A stretch of 7,309 nt of DNA. It comes from Methanobacteriota archaeon. Its GTDB lineage: Archaea > Thermoplasmatota > Poseidoniia > Poseidoniales > Poseidoniaceae. Where the stretch lies: positions 1-7,309 of the forward strand of contig PBUZ01000088.1 of assembly GCA_002728035.1 (NCBI GenBank), given 5' to 3'. The notes below the pieces were generated by a model. It worked only from the letters and a program-made list of their open reading frames with translations, did not search any database and was not told the origin of the DNA. The position numbers were made by a program, and so were the translations under genes. Shown here piece by piece: positions 1-5,464 of this stretch; within the stretch, counting starts at the first letter, position 1; each line of letters begins with the position of its first letter.

Positions 1-296
1 ACATCATCACCGGGCAAGGCGAGGTCGATGCCTTGAGTTTCGCTCCGGCCGAAGATGTCATCGAACACCATCAAGACGATGACGGCTGGACCTTGACGGT
101 GAAACAAGACCCACAATCGGTGCTTTCTGCGGCCATGAAGGCCGAAGCCAACCTGACATCGTGGGCACCTGTCCGACCCAACCTGGTTGAATGGTTGTGC
201 GCTGCGACCGGCATGAGCGTGGATGATATTTCACTTGAAGTGGCTTCTTCGGCCATGCTCCCTATGCGTTCCGTGGAGGTGAGTGAAGATGAGTGA
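1..296 (+). CDS. Probable ABC transporter ATP-binding protein, C-terminal end (5' partial)
   Basis: The reading frame is open from base 3 and ends at TGA 294-296, so the gene starts before the window. Only about 97 C-terminal residues are visible, without Walker A, Walker B or the signature motif. The identification therefore rests on two things. The tail has the shape of the C-terminal domain of ABC-2 family ATPases, where a short alpha/beta segment ends in a PNLVEWLCAATG-like helix comparable to the usual LEEVFLxLTG ending. The gene also overlaps a recognisable ABC-2 permease by 8 bp, the standard arrangement for this transporter class. The expected role is to hydrolyse ATP at the cytoplasmic face and drive the neighbouring permease. 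The substrate cannot be told. TTG at 33 is an internal codon of this longer frame, not a start. The last residues are acidic (SVEVSEDE). Confidence 0.55.
   Translation, partial: IITGQGEVDALSFAPAEDVIEHHQDDDGWTLTVKQDPQSVLSAAMKAEANLTSWAPVRPNLVEWLCAATGMSVDDISLEVASSAMLPMRSVEVSEDE
275..282 (+). promoter_or_regulatory. Strong Shine-Dalgarno site for the permease
   Basis: GGAGGTGA is complementary to the 3' end of archaeal 16S rRNA. It abuts the possible GTG start at 283 with no spacer, but sits 6 nt before ATG 289. This decides the permease start in favour of 289. It lies inside the upstream ATPase coding sequence, as expected for translationally coupled genes. Confidence 0.75.
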
Positions 297-1119
297 CCTC
301 AAGCGCATCTTGAAGGTCGCGGCTCGGATTCGCAAGGAGCGTTTGTCCGGGATTCGCCTCAAAATCATGCTCCCCATCCTCCTGCTGTTCTTACCGGGCA
401 TGGCTTGGGGATTTTCCGACCCCAACATCGTGCTGCCCGGAGGGCATCAACCCGACACGGCGATGGAAGTCCTGTTTTACGCCTCGCTTGGCGTGGTGTT
501 TGGTGCAACCATGTGCGCTGTTTTGATGGCGTTTGATGGTGTGAGCAAAGACCGAGCCAGCGGCATGTTGGAAGTACGTCTCGCTCAACCCATGCCACGT
601 AAACACCAAGCCACTGCGCTCATCCTCGGCCACGCTCAAAGCATTCTGGTGCCGGTTTACGCCCTGCTCTTTGCCTCAATCCTCGTCGTGCAGTATCGAA
701 CGGACCAGTGGCCGACCATGATCGAGCTGCTGGTCTATGCACTCTCAACCGGCCTGGTGGTGTTCTGGTACACCCTGTTCGCCCTGCTCGCCTCAACGTC
801 CGCAAGAGAACAAGGAACCGCCATCGCCTTCGGCATCGGTGTTTGGTTCTTCTTCACCTTCCTTTGGGCCTTGGTGACGACCATGGTCGCCTATGCATCC
901 GGAGTGGCCGTGGGTGAAGCCAATGACCCTGCGTGGGTGGCACTTGAAGGGATGCTGGACCTGCTTTCACCCAACGGCGTCTACCACCATCTCCTCGAAA
1001 CGCAACTTCCAACGGTGGACAGAGGCGTGCATGCATGGCAATCATGGCTGGCTGCTCTGCTCTGGACGGTCCTGCCTTGGTGGGCGCTTCATCGCCGCAT
1101 GGAACGGCTTGTTCCATGA
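289..1119 (+). CDS. ABC-2 type transporter permease, NosY-like
   Basis: This is the membrane subunit of an ABC transporter, 276 residues, within the usual 250-280 range of the ABC-2/NosY-like family. I see six likely membrane segments at roughly residues 26-42, 59-82, 115-136, 144-168, 177-205 and 250-266. After the second helix comes the cytoplasmic stretch DGVSKDRASGMLEVRLAQPM (83-102), followed by a basic segment. It matches the family's characteristic pattern of an acidic/basic start, a G-x-L-E core and a QP turn, as in NosY-type permeases. The segment before the last helix holds the frequent LSPNGVYHHLL element (226-236). The ATG start is supported by GGAGGTGA 6 nt upstream, while GTG 283 lacks spacing. 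The gene overlaps the upstream ATPase by 8 bp (ATGAGTGA), implying translational coupling. It is followed after 19 bp by a large surface protein that may be its extracellular partner. The substrate is unknown; export is more likely than import for this family. Confidence 0.85.
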   Translation: MSDLKRILKVAARIRKERLSGIRLKIMLPILLLFLPGMAWGFSDPNIVLPGGHQPDTAMEVLFYASLGVVFGATMCAVLMAFDGVSKDRASGMLEVRLAQPMPRKHQATALILGHAQSILVPVYALLFASILVVQYRTDQWPTMIELLVYALSTGLVVFWYTLFALLASTSAREQGTAIAFGIGVWFFFTFLWALVTTMVAYASGVAVGEANDPAWVALEGMLDLLSPNGVYHHLLETQLPTVDRGVHAWQSWLAALLWTVLPWWALHRRMERLVP

Positions 1120-1138
1120 TGGAATCAACCAATTCTTC

Positions 1139-3121
1139 ATGAAGGCGAAAGGCAACCGGTCTGTTATGACACCCCGCTTGCAAGCACCGCTGCTTTCCCT
1201 GCTCCTCGCCTTATTGATGGTGGGCGTCACCTCTTCGCCTGTGCTTACCAGCCTCCAAGATCCCCCCCTCGTAGCCCCGACCGAGGGTCGTCAAGACACC
1301 TTGGATGTTGATTGCAGCGGCTACACCTTTGAGGATCTCTTTGAGTACGATTTCGCCCTGTTTGAACTGGAGATTTTGGATGATTGGGCGACCGGTGACA
1401 TGTACGCCAATGCATGGGTCAACGGCTCAAACTCCGCCATTGTCCGAGACAACCTTGACGGGTTGTTTGAAGGCTTGCCGGGAGGCGATAACGAGTGGAT
1501 CAGCACCGATGAACGAGATGCTGTTCGCAGCATTGGGCCAAAATGCATCGCCGACATGGAAACACGATTGGGGATGCGTGAAGGTATTCCTCACTCCGGC
1601 AGCGTGGATTGGAACGACTTTGAGTTCGTTGAGGACGGTATCGGCCTTGACGAGGTGAACTTGGTTCCCGAAGGCCACCAGGACGCTCGACAATGTACGA
1701 ACTTTGGAGCCGCATCCGACTGCCAAGAAGTGCCCACCTCCACCACCGACGACATGGAAATCAGCCTCTTTGTCGCCGACGGGCAATCCAACAATGTTCG
1801 TTGGGACCAACTTCCCAACGGCGGCGTATCGAACTTCACACTCGCCATGAACATCAGCAACATGAGCAATGCCGCACTCGTGGTCACCTTCCCGGTTCTT
1901 CAAGGCCTTCGAATCTACGATTTCCGTGTCGTGGACAACCAACCCGAAAGCGGACAAACTTGCGACCACATCGGTGAACCGTCGTTCACGTACCTTACCA
2001 GTGGCGCCCTGCGCGTCACCCAACTCGTCTCCTTTGACCGCACGCAATGGGATTTGGAGTGCGCCATGTTCATGGATTTCACAACAGAAGAACCCGTCGG
2101 CAATGAACCTCCAGAATGGACCTCCACGGCTCCGGCCAACAACACCAAGATTCCAACTCAAGGAACGGGCACCTGGATGTTCGTCGACAAAGCGACTGGC
2201 AGTGCATGGGCTACCGACGATGACGGATGGGCACTCAATTGCACCTTTGACGAGGCAGGCTGGAGTGTTTCCAAGAACGTGATTGGTGATTTCCTCGTCA
2301 CCCAACCTGCGGGTGCCAGCCAAGCCACGGCCACCTGTACCGCCGATGATCCTCTCAACCAGCGCAATGAGAACGACACCCGCACCTGGGTCTTTGGTAC
2401 ACTTTTCACCGCCACTGGAACCGTCGATGCTGATGGGAAAAATGCTGTCATGAGCATCCAACCCGGTGGATTAGTCACCGATTTCATCATCAACGCCCAA
2501 GCCGTTCAGAATGGACAACTCGGTAAGGCAGGGGACGATGTCGCCGTTTCAGGGGCCTCATCCACCGATGCCATCGTCTCGCTGGACAACATCCGTCCGG
2601 GTTCGTTTGAACTCGTGGTGACCGCTCAGGCGGCCAACATGCTGGATTACAGCACGAACATCGATTTCGGATTGGTGAAGCCCAATTCTCCGCCAACCGT
2701 GTCTGTAGCCGTCAATTTCAACGGTGAAAACGCCACATGGGACGACAGCGGGTACAAATTCGAAATGTACGGCTTGGTCTCGGACCCCGATCTCGAAGTT
2801 GTGACCTTGCGTTTGACCATCTGCGGAGAAGATTACCAAGGATTCAACATCAACGGCATCAACTGGAATGTCGAGGTTTCCACCGCCATCTGTGCCGCCT
2901 ACGGACTCACGGATTACAACGTCACCATCACGGCAACCGATGAATCAGGGGAAGATACTCCATTGTTTGTTGAAATCAACCCACCTGTGCTCGATAACGT
3001 ACCCGTTGACCCTTCGACGCCAACGGTTGTTGAGGACGAACCGCTGCCCTCCATCTCTTTGCTCGCCACGCTTTCGATGCTTGGCGCTGCTGTGTTGCTT
3101 CGCCGTAAGGACGAGGAATAA
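1139..3121 (+). CDS. Secreted, C-terminally anchored surface protein of unknown function
   Basis: I do not recognise a named family. The 660-residue protein has a Sec-type signal: basic residues (K2, K4, R7, R13), then a hydrophobic core at about 15-34. The mature part is acidic and probably beta-rich. It ends in a single hydrophobic helix starting PSISLLATLSML (637-648) and continuing to about residue 654, followed by RRKDEE. That is a C-terminal anchor with the positive end inside the cell. Ten cysteines (59, 136, 186, 195, 275, 308, 368, 400, 562, 585) form an even set, compatible with disulfides outside the cell. Nine N-x-S/T sequons (N95, 232, 238, 241, 334, 367, 412, 531, 594) suit archaeal N-glycosylation. 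Residues of about 515-615 look like an Ig/cadherin-type beta sandwich (SPPTVSVAV start, LVSDPD turn, ITATDESGED end). Start choice is uncertain: ATG 1139 and ATG 1166 both leave the signal intact and neither has a good ribosome binding site. The open frame back to 893 lies inside the permease gene and is not used. Position 19 bp after the permease suggests an extracellular component of that transporter (inference). Confidence 0.8.
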   Translation: MKAKGNRSVMTPRLQAPLLSLLLALLMVGVTSSPVLTSLQDPPLVAPTEGRQDTLDVDCSGYTFEDLFEYDFALFELEILDDWATGDMYANAWVNGSNSAIVRDNLDGLFEGLPGGDNEWISTDERDAVRSIGPKCIADMETRLGMREGIPHSGSVDWNDFEFVEDGIGLDEVNLVPEGHQDARQCTNFGAASDCQEVPTSTTDDMEISLFVADGQSNNVRWDQLPNGGVSNFTLAMNISNMSNAALVVTFPVLQGLRIYDFRVVDNQPESGQTCDHIGEPSFTYLTSGALRVTQLVSFDRTQWDLECAMFMDFTTEEPVGNEPPEWTSTAPANNTKIPTQGTGTWMFVDKATGSAWATDDDGWALNCTFDEAGWSVSKNVIGDFLVTQPAGASQATATCTADDPLNQRNENDTRTWVFGTLFTATGTVDADGKNAVMSIQPGGLVTDFIINAQAVQNGQLGKAGDDVAVSGASSTDAIVSLDNIRPGSFELVVTAQAANMLDYSTNIDFGLVKPNSPPTVSVAVNFNGENATWDDSGYKFEMYGLVSDPDLEVVTLRLTICGEDYQGFNINGINWNVEVSTAICAAYGLTDYNVTITATDESGEDTPLFVEINPPVLDNVPVDPSTPTVVEDEPLPSISLLATLSMLGAAVLLRRKDEE

Positions 3122-3169
3122 ACCGACAACACCAAAAAGCGATGCTCGCAGGAACGCTTGGGTCTTCAT

Positions 3170-3403
3170 ATGTTCACTGGAACCGTTGAATCAAGAAGTC
3201 ACGAGGGGGGACTCCTTGTCCACTTCGAGGGCTCCTCTCCCGCATTGAATGCCATCATGGTCCGCGCTGATGACGGTGTTTATGTTGGAAAAGTGGACGG
3301 TGTTCTGGGAAGTACCGACCGACCACTTGCACATGTCGCCCATATTGACCGTTCCCTCAACATGGACGAACTCATTGGAGTTCAGCTCAAGATCCGAGCC
3401 AAA
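3170..3403 (+). other. Gar1/Naf1-like beta-barrel domain (residues 1-78)
   Basis: The domain was identified by eye from the order of strands and the conserved VGKVDGVLG...RP core. It resembles archaeal Gar1 proteins, where the equivalent stretch reads roughly VGxVxDVFGPVxxPY. The glycine-to-serine change after VLG (VLGST instead of the commoner FGPV) and the weak overall similarity leave room for another small RNA-binding barrel. No enzymatic residues are expected, since Gar1 is a structural subunit that contacts Cbf5. Confidence 0.6.
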
Positions 3404-4174
3404 GTTCAGCGCGAACAACGCAACGACCGAAGAGGCAGTCGCGATGAGCGGCCCCAACGGCGCTTCGATAACGACCGTCGTGGTGGACGAGACAACGACC
3501 GTCGCGGTGGACGCTACGATAACGACCGTCGTGGTGGACGAGACAACCAGCGTTCCGGGAATCAGCGACAATTCAACAACGACTGGACATGCCCAAAATG
3601 CAACAATTCCAATTTTGCGTTCCGAGAAGCCTGCAATCGATGTGAAGCACCTCGCCCCTCCGGCGGAAGGCAACAACGGTCCAATGACCGCTACGACAAC
3701 GATCGAAGGGGTGGTCGTGACAACCGCTCAAGTGGTCGTTTCGGTAACGACCGTCGTGGCGGTCGTAACAACCGTTCCGGTGGACGTTACGACAACGACC
3801 GTCGAGGTGGTCGTCAGCAACGTGACACGTTCAACACCAACGACTGGACGTGTCCAAAATGCAACAATTCCAATTTTTCCTTCCGCCAGGCGTGCAATCG
3901 ATGCGACGCCCCCCGTCCAGGAGGCGGTGGAGGCGGTGGCCAACAGCGCAACAACAGCGGTGGATACCGCAAGTCGGGCCAGAACGGTGGCTTTGGTAAC
4001 CGTCGAGATGGAGGCCGTGATAACCGAAACCAAAGCGGTGGACGCGGTCGACAGGAACGCAACAACAACGATCGAACCTATCGTAAAGCGCGAGGGAAGC
4101 GCTCAGGTCATGCACACAATCAACCGCCGCGTGACTTTCGCACGCCCCGGAAATTTGAACGAAAAGACGATTGA
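3170..4174 (+). CDS. Gar1-like domain fused to RGG repeats and two RanBP2-type zinc fingers
   Basis: A 334-residue, very basic, presumably RNA-binding protein. Residues 1-78 resemble the Gar1/Naf1 beta-barrel of H/ACA ribonucleoproteins: a GTV...GGLLVHF opening, then SPALNAIMV, then YVGKVDGVLGSTDRPLAHV (38-56). The last fits the family pattern (V)G-x-V-x-x-V-x-G-x-x-x-x-P. In known archaea Gar1 is about 75-105 residues and joins Cbf5, Nop10 and L7Ae in guiding pseudouridylation. Here about 255 residues follow: RGG-rich linkers with six [D/G]NDRRGGR units, and two zinc fingers (Cys 141/144/155/158 and 228/231/242/245). Both fingers keep the RanBP2 pattern W-x-C-x2-C-x3-N-x6-C-x2-C, which in eukaryotes binds single-stranded RNA. 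The tail (250-334) is Gly/Arg/Asn-rich and ends in charged residues. The ATG start is chosen because the barrel begins there. TTG 3158, with AGGA 4 nt before it, is a real alternative that adds MGLH. It could be the cell's Gar1 or a paralogue with a separate RNA role. I leave the symbol blank for that reason. The TPR gene follows after 13 bp. Confidence 0.85.
   Translation: MFTGTVESRSHEGGLLVHFEGSSPALNAIMVRADDGVYVGKVDGVLGSTDRPLAHVAHIDRSLNMDELIGVQLKIRAKVQREQRNDRRGSRDERPQRRFDNDRRGGRDNDRRGGRYDNDRRGGRDNQRSGNQRQFNNDWTCPKCNNSNFAFREACNRCEAPRPSGGRQQRSNDRYDNDRRGGRDNRSSGRFGNDRRGGRNNRSGGRYDNDRRGGRQQRDTFNTNDWTCPKCNNSNFSFRQACNRCDAPRPGGGGGGGQQRNNSGGYRKSGQNGGFGNRRDGGRDNRNQSGGRGRQERNNNDRTYRKARGKRSGHAHNQPPRDFRTPRKFERKDD
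3467..3541 (+). repeat. RGG repeat block 1 (three DNDRRGGR units)
   Basis: Residues 100-124 hold three near-tandem copies of DNDRRGGR (100-107, 108-115, 117-124) with one spacer residue before the third. At DNA level this is a repeated GACAACGACCGTCG-like unit with small synonymous changes. RGG/RG stretches are intrinsically disordered and bind RNA in eukaryotic proteins. The regular acidic residue before each RRGG makes this a charge-alternating version. Confidence 0.85.
3581..3658 (+). other. RanBP2-type zinc finger 1
   Basis: Residues 138-163 (DWTCPKCNNSNF..., then CNRCEAPRP). Zinc ligands are C141, C144, C155 and C158. W139 and N148 occupy the conserved RanBP2 positions, and in ZRANB2-type fingers the equivalents take part in recognising GGU-containing single-stranded RNA. 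The finger is flanked on both sides by RGG-rich linkers. Confidence 0.9.
3689..3814 (+). repeat. RGG repeat block 2 (three [D/G]NDRRGGR units)
   Basis: Residues 174-215 contain DNDRRGGR (176-183), GNDRRGGR (192-199) and DNDRRGGR (208-215). They are separated by short Ser/Gly/Arg spacers, so this block is less strictly tandem than block 1. Together with the finger after it, it repeats the layout of block 1 plus finger 1. Confidence 0.85.
3842..3919 (+). other. RanBP2-type zinc finger 2
   Basis: Residues 225-250, with ligands C228, C231, C242 and C245 and conserved W226 and N235. It is almost identical to finger 1 and placed exactly 87 residues later. The differences are A150/S237, E153/Q240 and E159/D246. 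A seven-glycine run follows directly (251-257). Confidence 0.9.
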
Positions 4175-4176
4175 AA

Positions 4177-4183
4177 GGTGAGG
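4177..4183 (+). promoter_or_regulatory. Shine-Dalgarno site for the TPR-like gene
   Basis: GGTGAGG lies 4 nt before ATG 4188, and its GGTGA core lies 6 nt before it. The site begins 3 nt after the stop codon of the Gar1-like gene. It supports 4188 as the start and close coupling to the upstream gene. Confidence 0.65.
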
Positions 4184-4187
4184 TCGC

Positions 4188-5222
4188 ATGGGTGCCGAAA
4201 CGCATTACCTCAACGCCATGGAAGCCTTGGATGAAGGCGACCGTGAACGGGCAAAGACCGAAGCCAAAAAAGCAACATCCATCGACGCTGAACACTACGA
4301 AGCATGGTCGATCTATATCGAGGCCTGCCTTCCTCCAGCAGGTATCCAACCCACCATGGCAGAAGCCGCACAGGCGCTCTCTGCGGTCAAGCGGGTCGTC
4401 GCCGGTGACCCGTCCCGCATGGATATGTGGATGCGTGGCGGTCGATTGCTCGCTGATGAACTCGGAATGCTCCATGACGCCCTGCACTGGTGGCAACGAT
4501 GCCGAGAACACGCTCCCGACGAAGTCATGCCCGTTGTTGAAATGGCTTCCATTCTTGCAGACATGGGTGAATACGCTCAGGCTCAGCAACGCCTACAATC
4601 AATTCTCAACGACAACATGGACGTTGGCATAACCCAGTACCGAAAGATCACTGGATTGTTGCAACTTGTTCAAACCGCTGCCACCCAACAAGAGCAAGAC
4701 ATCTTCAAGCCCTACGAGAAGCATCACGACGGCTGGGTTGCAATTCGCCACAAGATGCGAAAACCACCGCTCTCTGAATCGGTGATTTTCTTGGTCACCG
4801 CTGTCCCACTTCTTCTGATTCTTGTCGTGCTTTTGGGCCGCTACAGTGCCCCAACCTGGTCGGCCATTTGCCTGAACACGCTGGTGATCATGATCGTTAT
4901 CCTCGTCTGCATGCGAAATGCAAAACGTTGGTTCCAACTCTTGAATCGCCCAGCGTTCAATCTCTTACGTGCGATGAATTTTGAAGCCGCAACGGGGTAC
5001 ACCGTCATGGAAGAGGACATACGTACCTCGGTCCTCTACATGTACATCATGCAACGCAAACCCAAGGCTTGGCAGGAGCGAACGCTGAAAATCATCGACA
5101 AGGGGGCACCTTTGCCCAAGAATTGGCGTATGCGACTTCCTGATTTCTCCTCCCACCTCGTCGAAGGTGAGAAGGAAATGTACACCTTCGGGGAACAGTT
5201 GGACGCCTACGAAGAAGAGTGA
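4188..5222 (+). CDS. TPR-like protein with two membrane helices, function unknown
   Basis: The 344-residue protein has a soluble helical first half and a membrane hairpin. Residues 1-45 read as a TPR unit (HYLNAMEALDEGDRERAKTE followed by AIxxxPxx-like SIDAEHYEAW). Residues about 55-110 and 112-145 continue the helical-pair pattern (QALSAVKRVVAGDP; EMASILADMGEYAQAQQRL), so three or four TPR-like repeats are likely. Two hydrophobic helices at about 198-217 and 222-242 are separated by a very short turn (RYSAP), which places both ends on the same side, presumably the cytoplasm. The C-terminal 100 residues are soluble, include VMEEDIRTSVLYMYIMQRKP (273-292), and end in an acidic YEEE tail. I see no catalytic motif. 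TPR domains usually bind partner proteins, so a membrane scaffold role is a reasonable guess. The gene is the last of the + strand run and has a good ribosome binding site. Confidence 0.8.
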   Translation: MGAETHYLNAMEALDEGDRERAKTEAKKATSIDAEHYEAWSIYIEACLPPAGIQPTMAEAAQALSAVKRVVAGDPSRMDMWMRGGRLLADELGMLHDALHWWQRCREHAPDEVMPVVEMASILADMGEYAQAQQRLQSILNDNMDVGITQYRKITGLLQLVQTAATQQEQDIFKPYEKHHDGWVAIRHKMRKPPLSESVIFLVTAVPLLLILVVLLGRYSAPTWSAICLNTLVIMIVILVCMRNAKRWFQLLNRPAFNLLRAMNFEAATGYTVMEEDIRTSVLYMYIMQRKPKAWQERTLKIIDKGAPLPKNWRMRLPDFSSHLVEGEKEMYTFGEQLDAYEEE

Positions 5223-5464
5223 CTTGCAACCTCAATGAACAGCAATCGATCAAAACTCGCTGAGTGAAAGACTCCTTGAGGGTTGGTAAACCGCATCCCC
5301 CTGAAGCAGTTGCATCCACCGCCTGTTGGCGTCATGAACGAGCGTCATCCATCTTGATGCACGACCGAGTGGGCATCCGTCCTGCTCAGACCTCAAAACT
5401 CAACGGCAAAGGCAAGGCATACGCACTTTGCTTTCACGCCTCATCCCTTCGGCAGGGACGATCC
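5223..5464. other. Convergent intergenic region
   Basis: This is 242 bp between the stop codons of two genes that point towards each other. I looked for tRNA arms, C/D boxes and long T-tracts on both strands and found none convincing. The small open frames here (for example 5264-5542 + and 5092-5319 -) run into the flanking genes in other frames and have no ribosome binding site or protein-like composition. The only structures I see are short hairpins. Confidence 0.6.
5444..5458 (-). terminator. Short hairpin after the - strand surface-protein gene
   Basis: TCCCT and AGGGA form a perfect 5-bp stem around a 5-nt loop, 6 nt past the stop codon of the - strand gene. No T-run follows on the - strand, so it is not a typical archaeal U-tract terminator. 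It could instead be an mRNA 3'-end hairpin or chance. Confidence 0.2.

Noticed and set aside
1427..2461. A 344-codon - strand open frame opposite the surface protein
   Set aside because: The + strand frame has a signal peptide, paired cysteines, sequons and an anchor. The antisense frame has no coherent domain and is a codon-usage shadow.
3191..3676. A - strand open frame of 161 codons opposite the RGG region
   Set aside because: It is also an artefact of the repeat: Val/Thr runs, no ribosome binding site and no recognisable domain.
3249..4181. A 310-codon open frame rich in Thr and Val lying inside the Gar1-like gene in another + frame
   Set aside because: It is the out-of-frame reading of the DNDRRGGR repeats (GAC-CGT-CGT-type codons read as ACC/GTC/GTG). 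It gives monotonous TTV strings, while the true frame has intact zinc fingers and a barrel domain.
3831..4589. A 252-codon - strand open frame spanning the junction of the Gar1-like and TPR-like genes
   Set aside because: It crosses two well-supported + strand genes and its translation is rich in Cys, His and Phe without any motif.
5255..5274. Alternating ACTC-GAGT-ACTC segments after the TPR-like gene, able to form two mutually exclusive 4-bp hairpins
   Set aside because: Stems are only 4 bp and no T-tract follows. This is within chance expectation and too weak to call a terminator or attenuator.
5223..5464. Possible small RNA gene (C/D box, H/ACA or tRNA) in the convergent gap, tempting because of the nearby Gar1-like gene
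   Set aside because: No proper box C plus box D pair, no ANANNA or ACA element in a two-hairpin context, and no cloverleaf were found by eye. A covariance-model search would be needed to say more.
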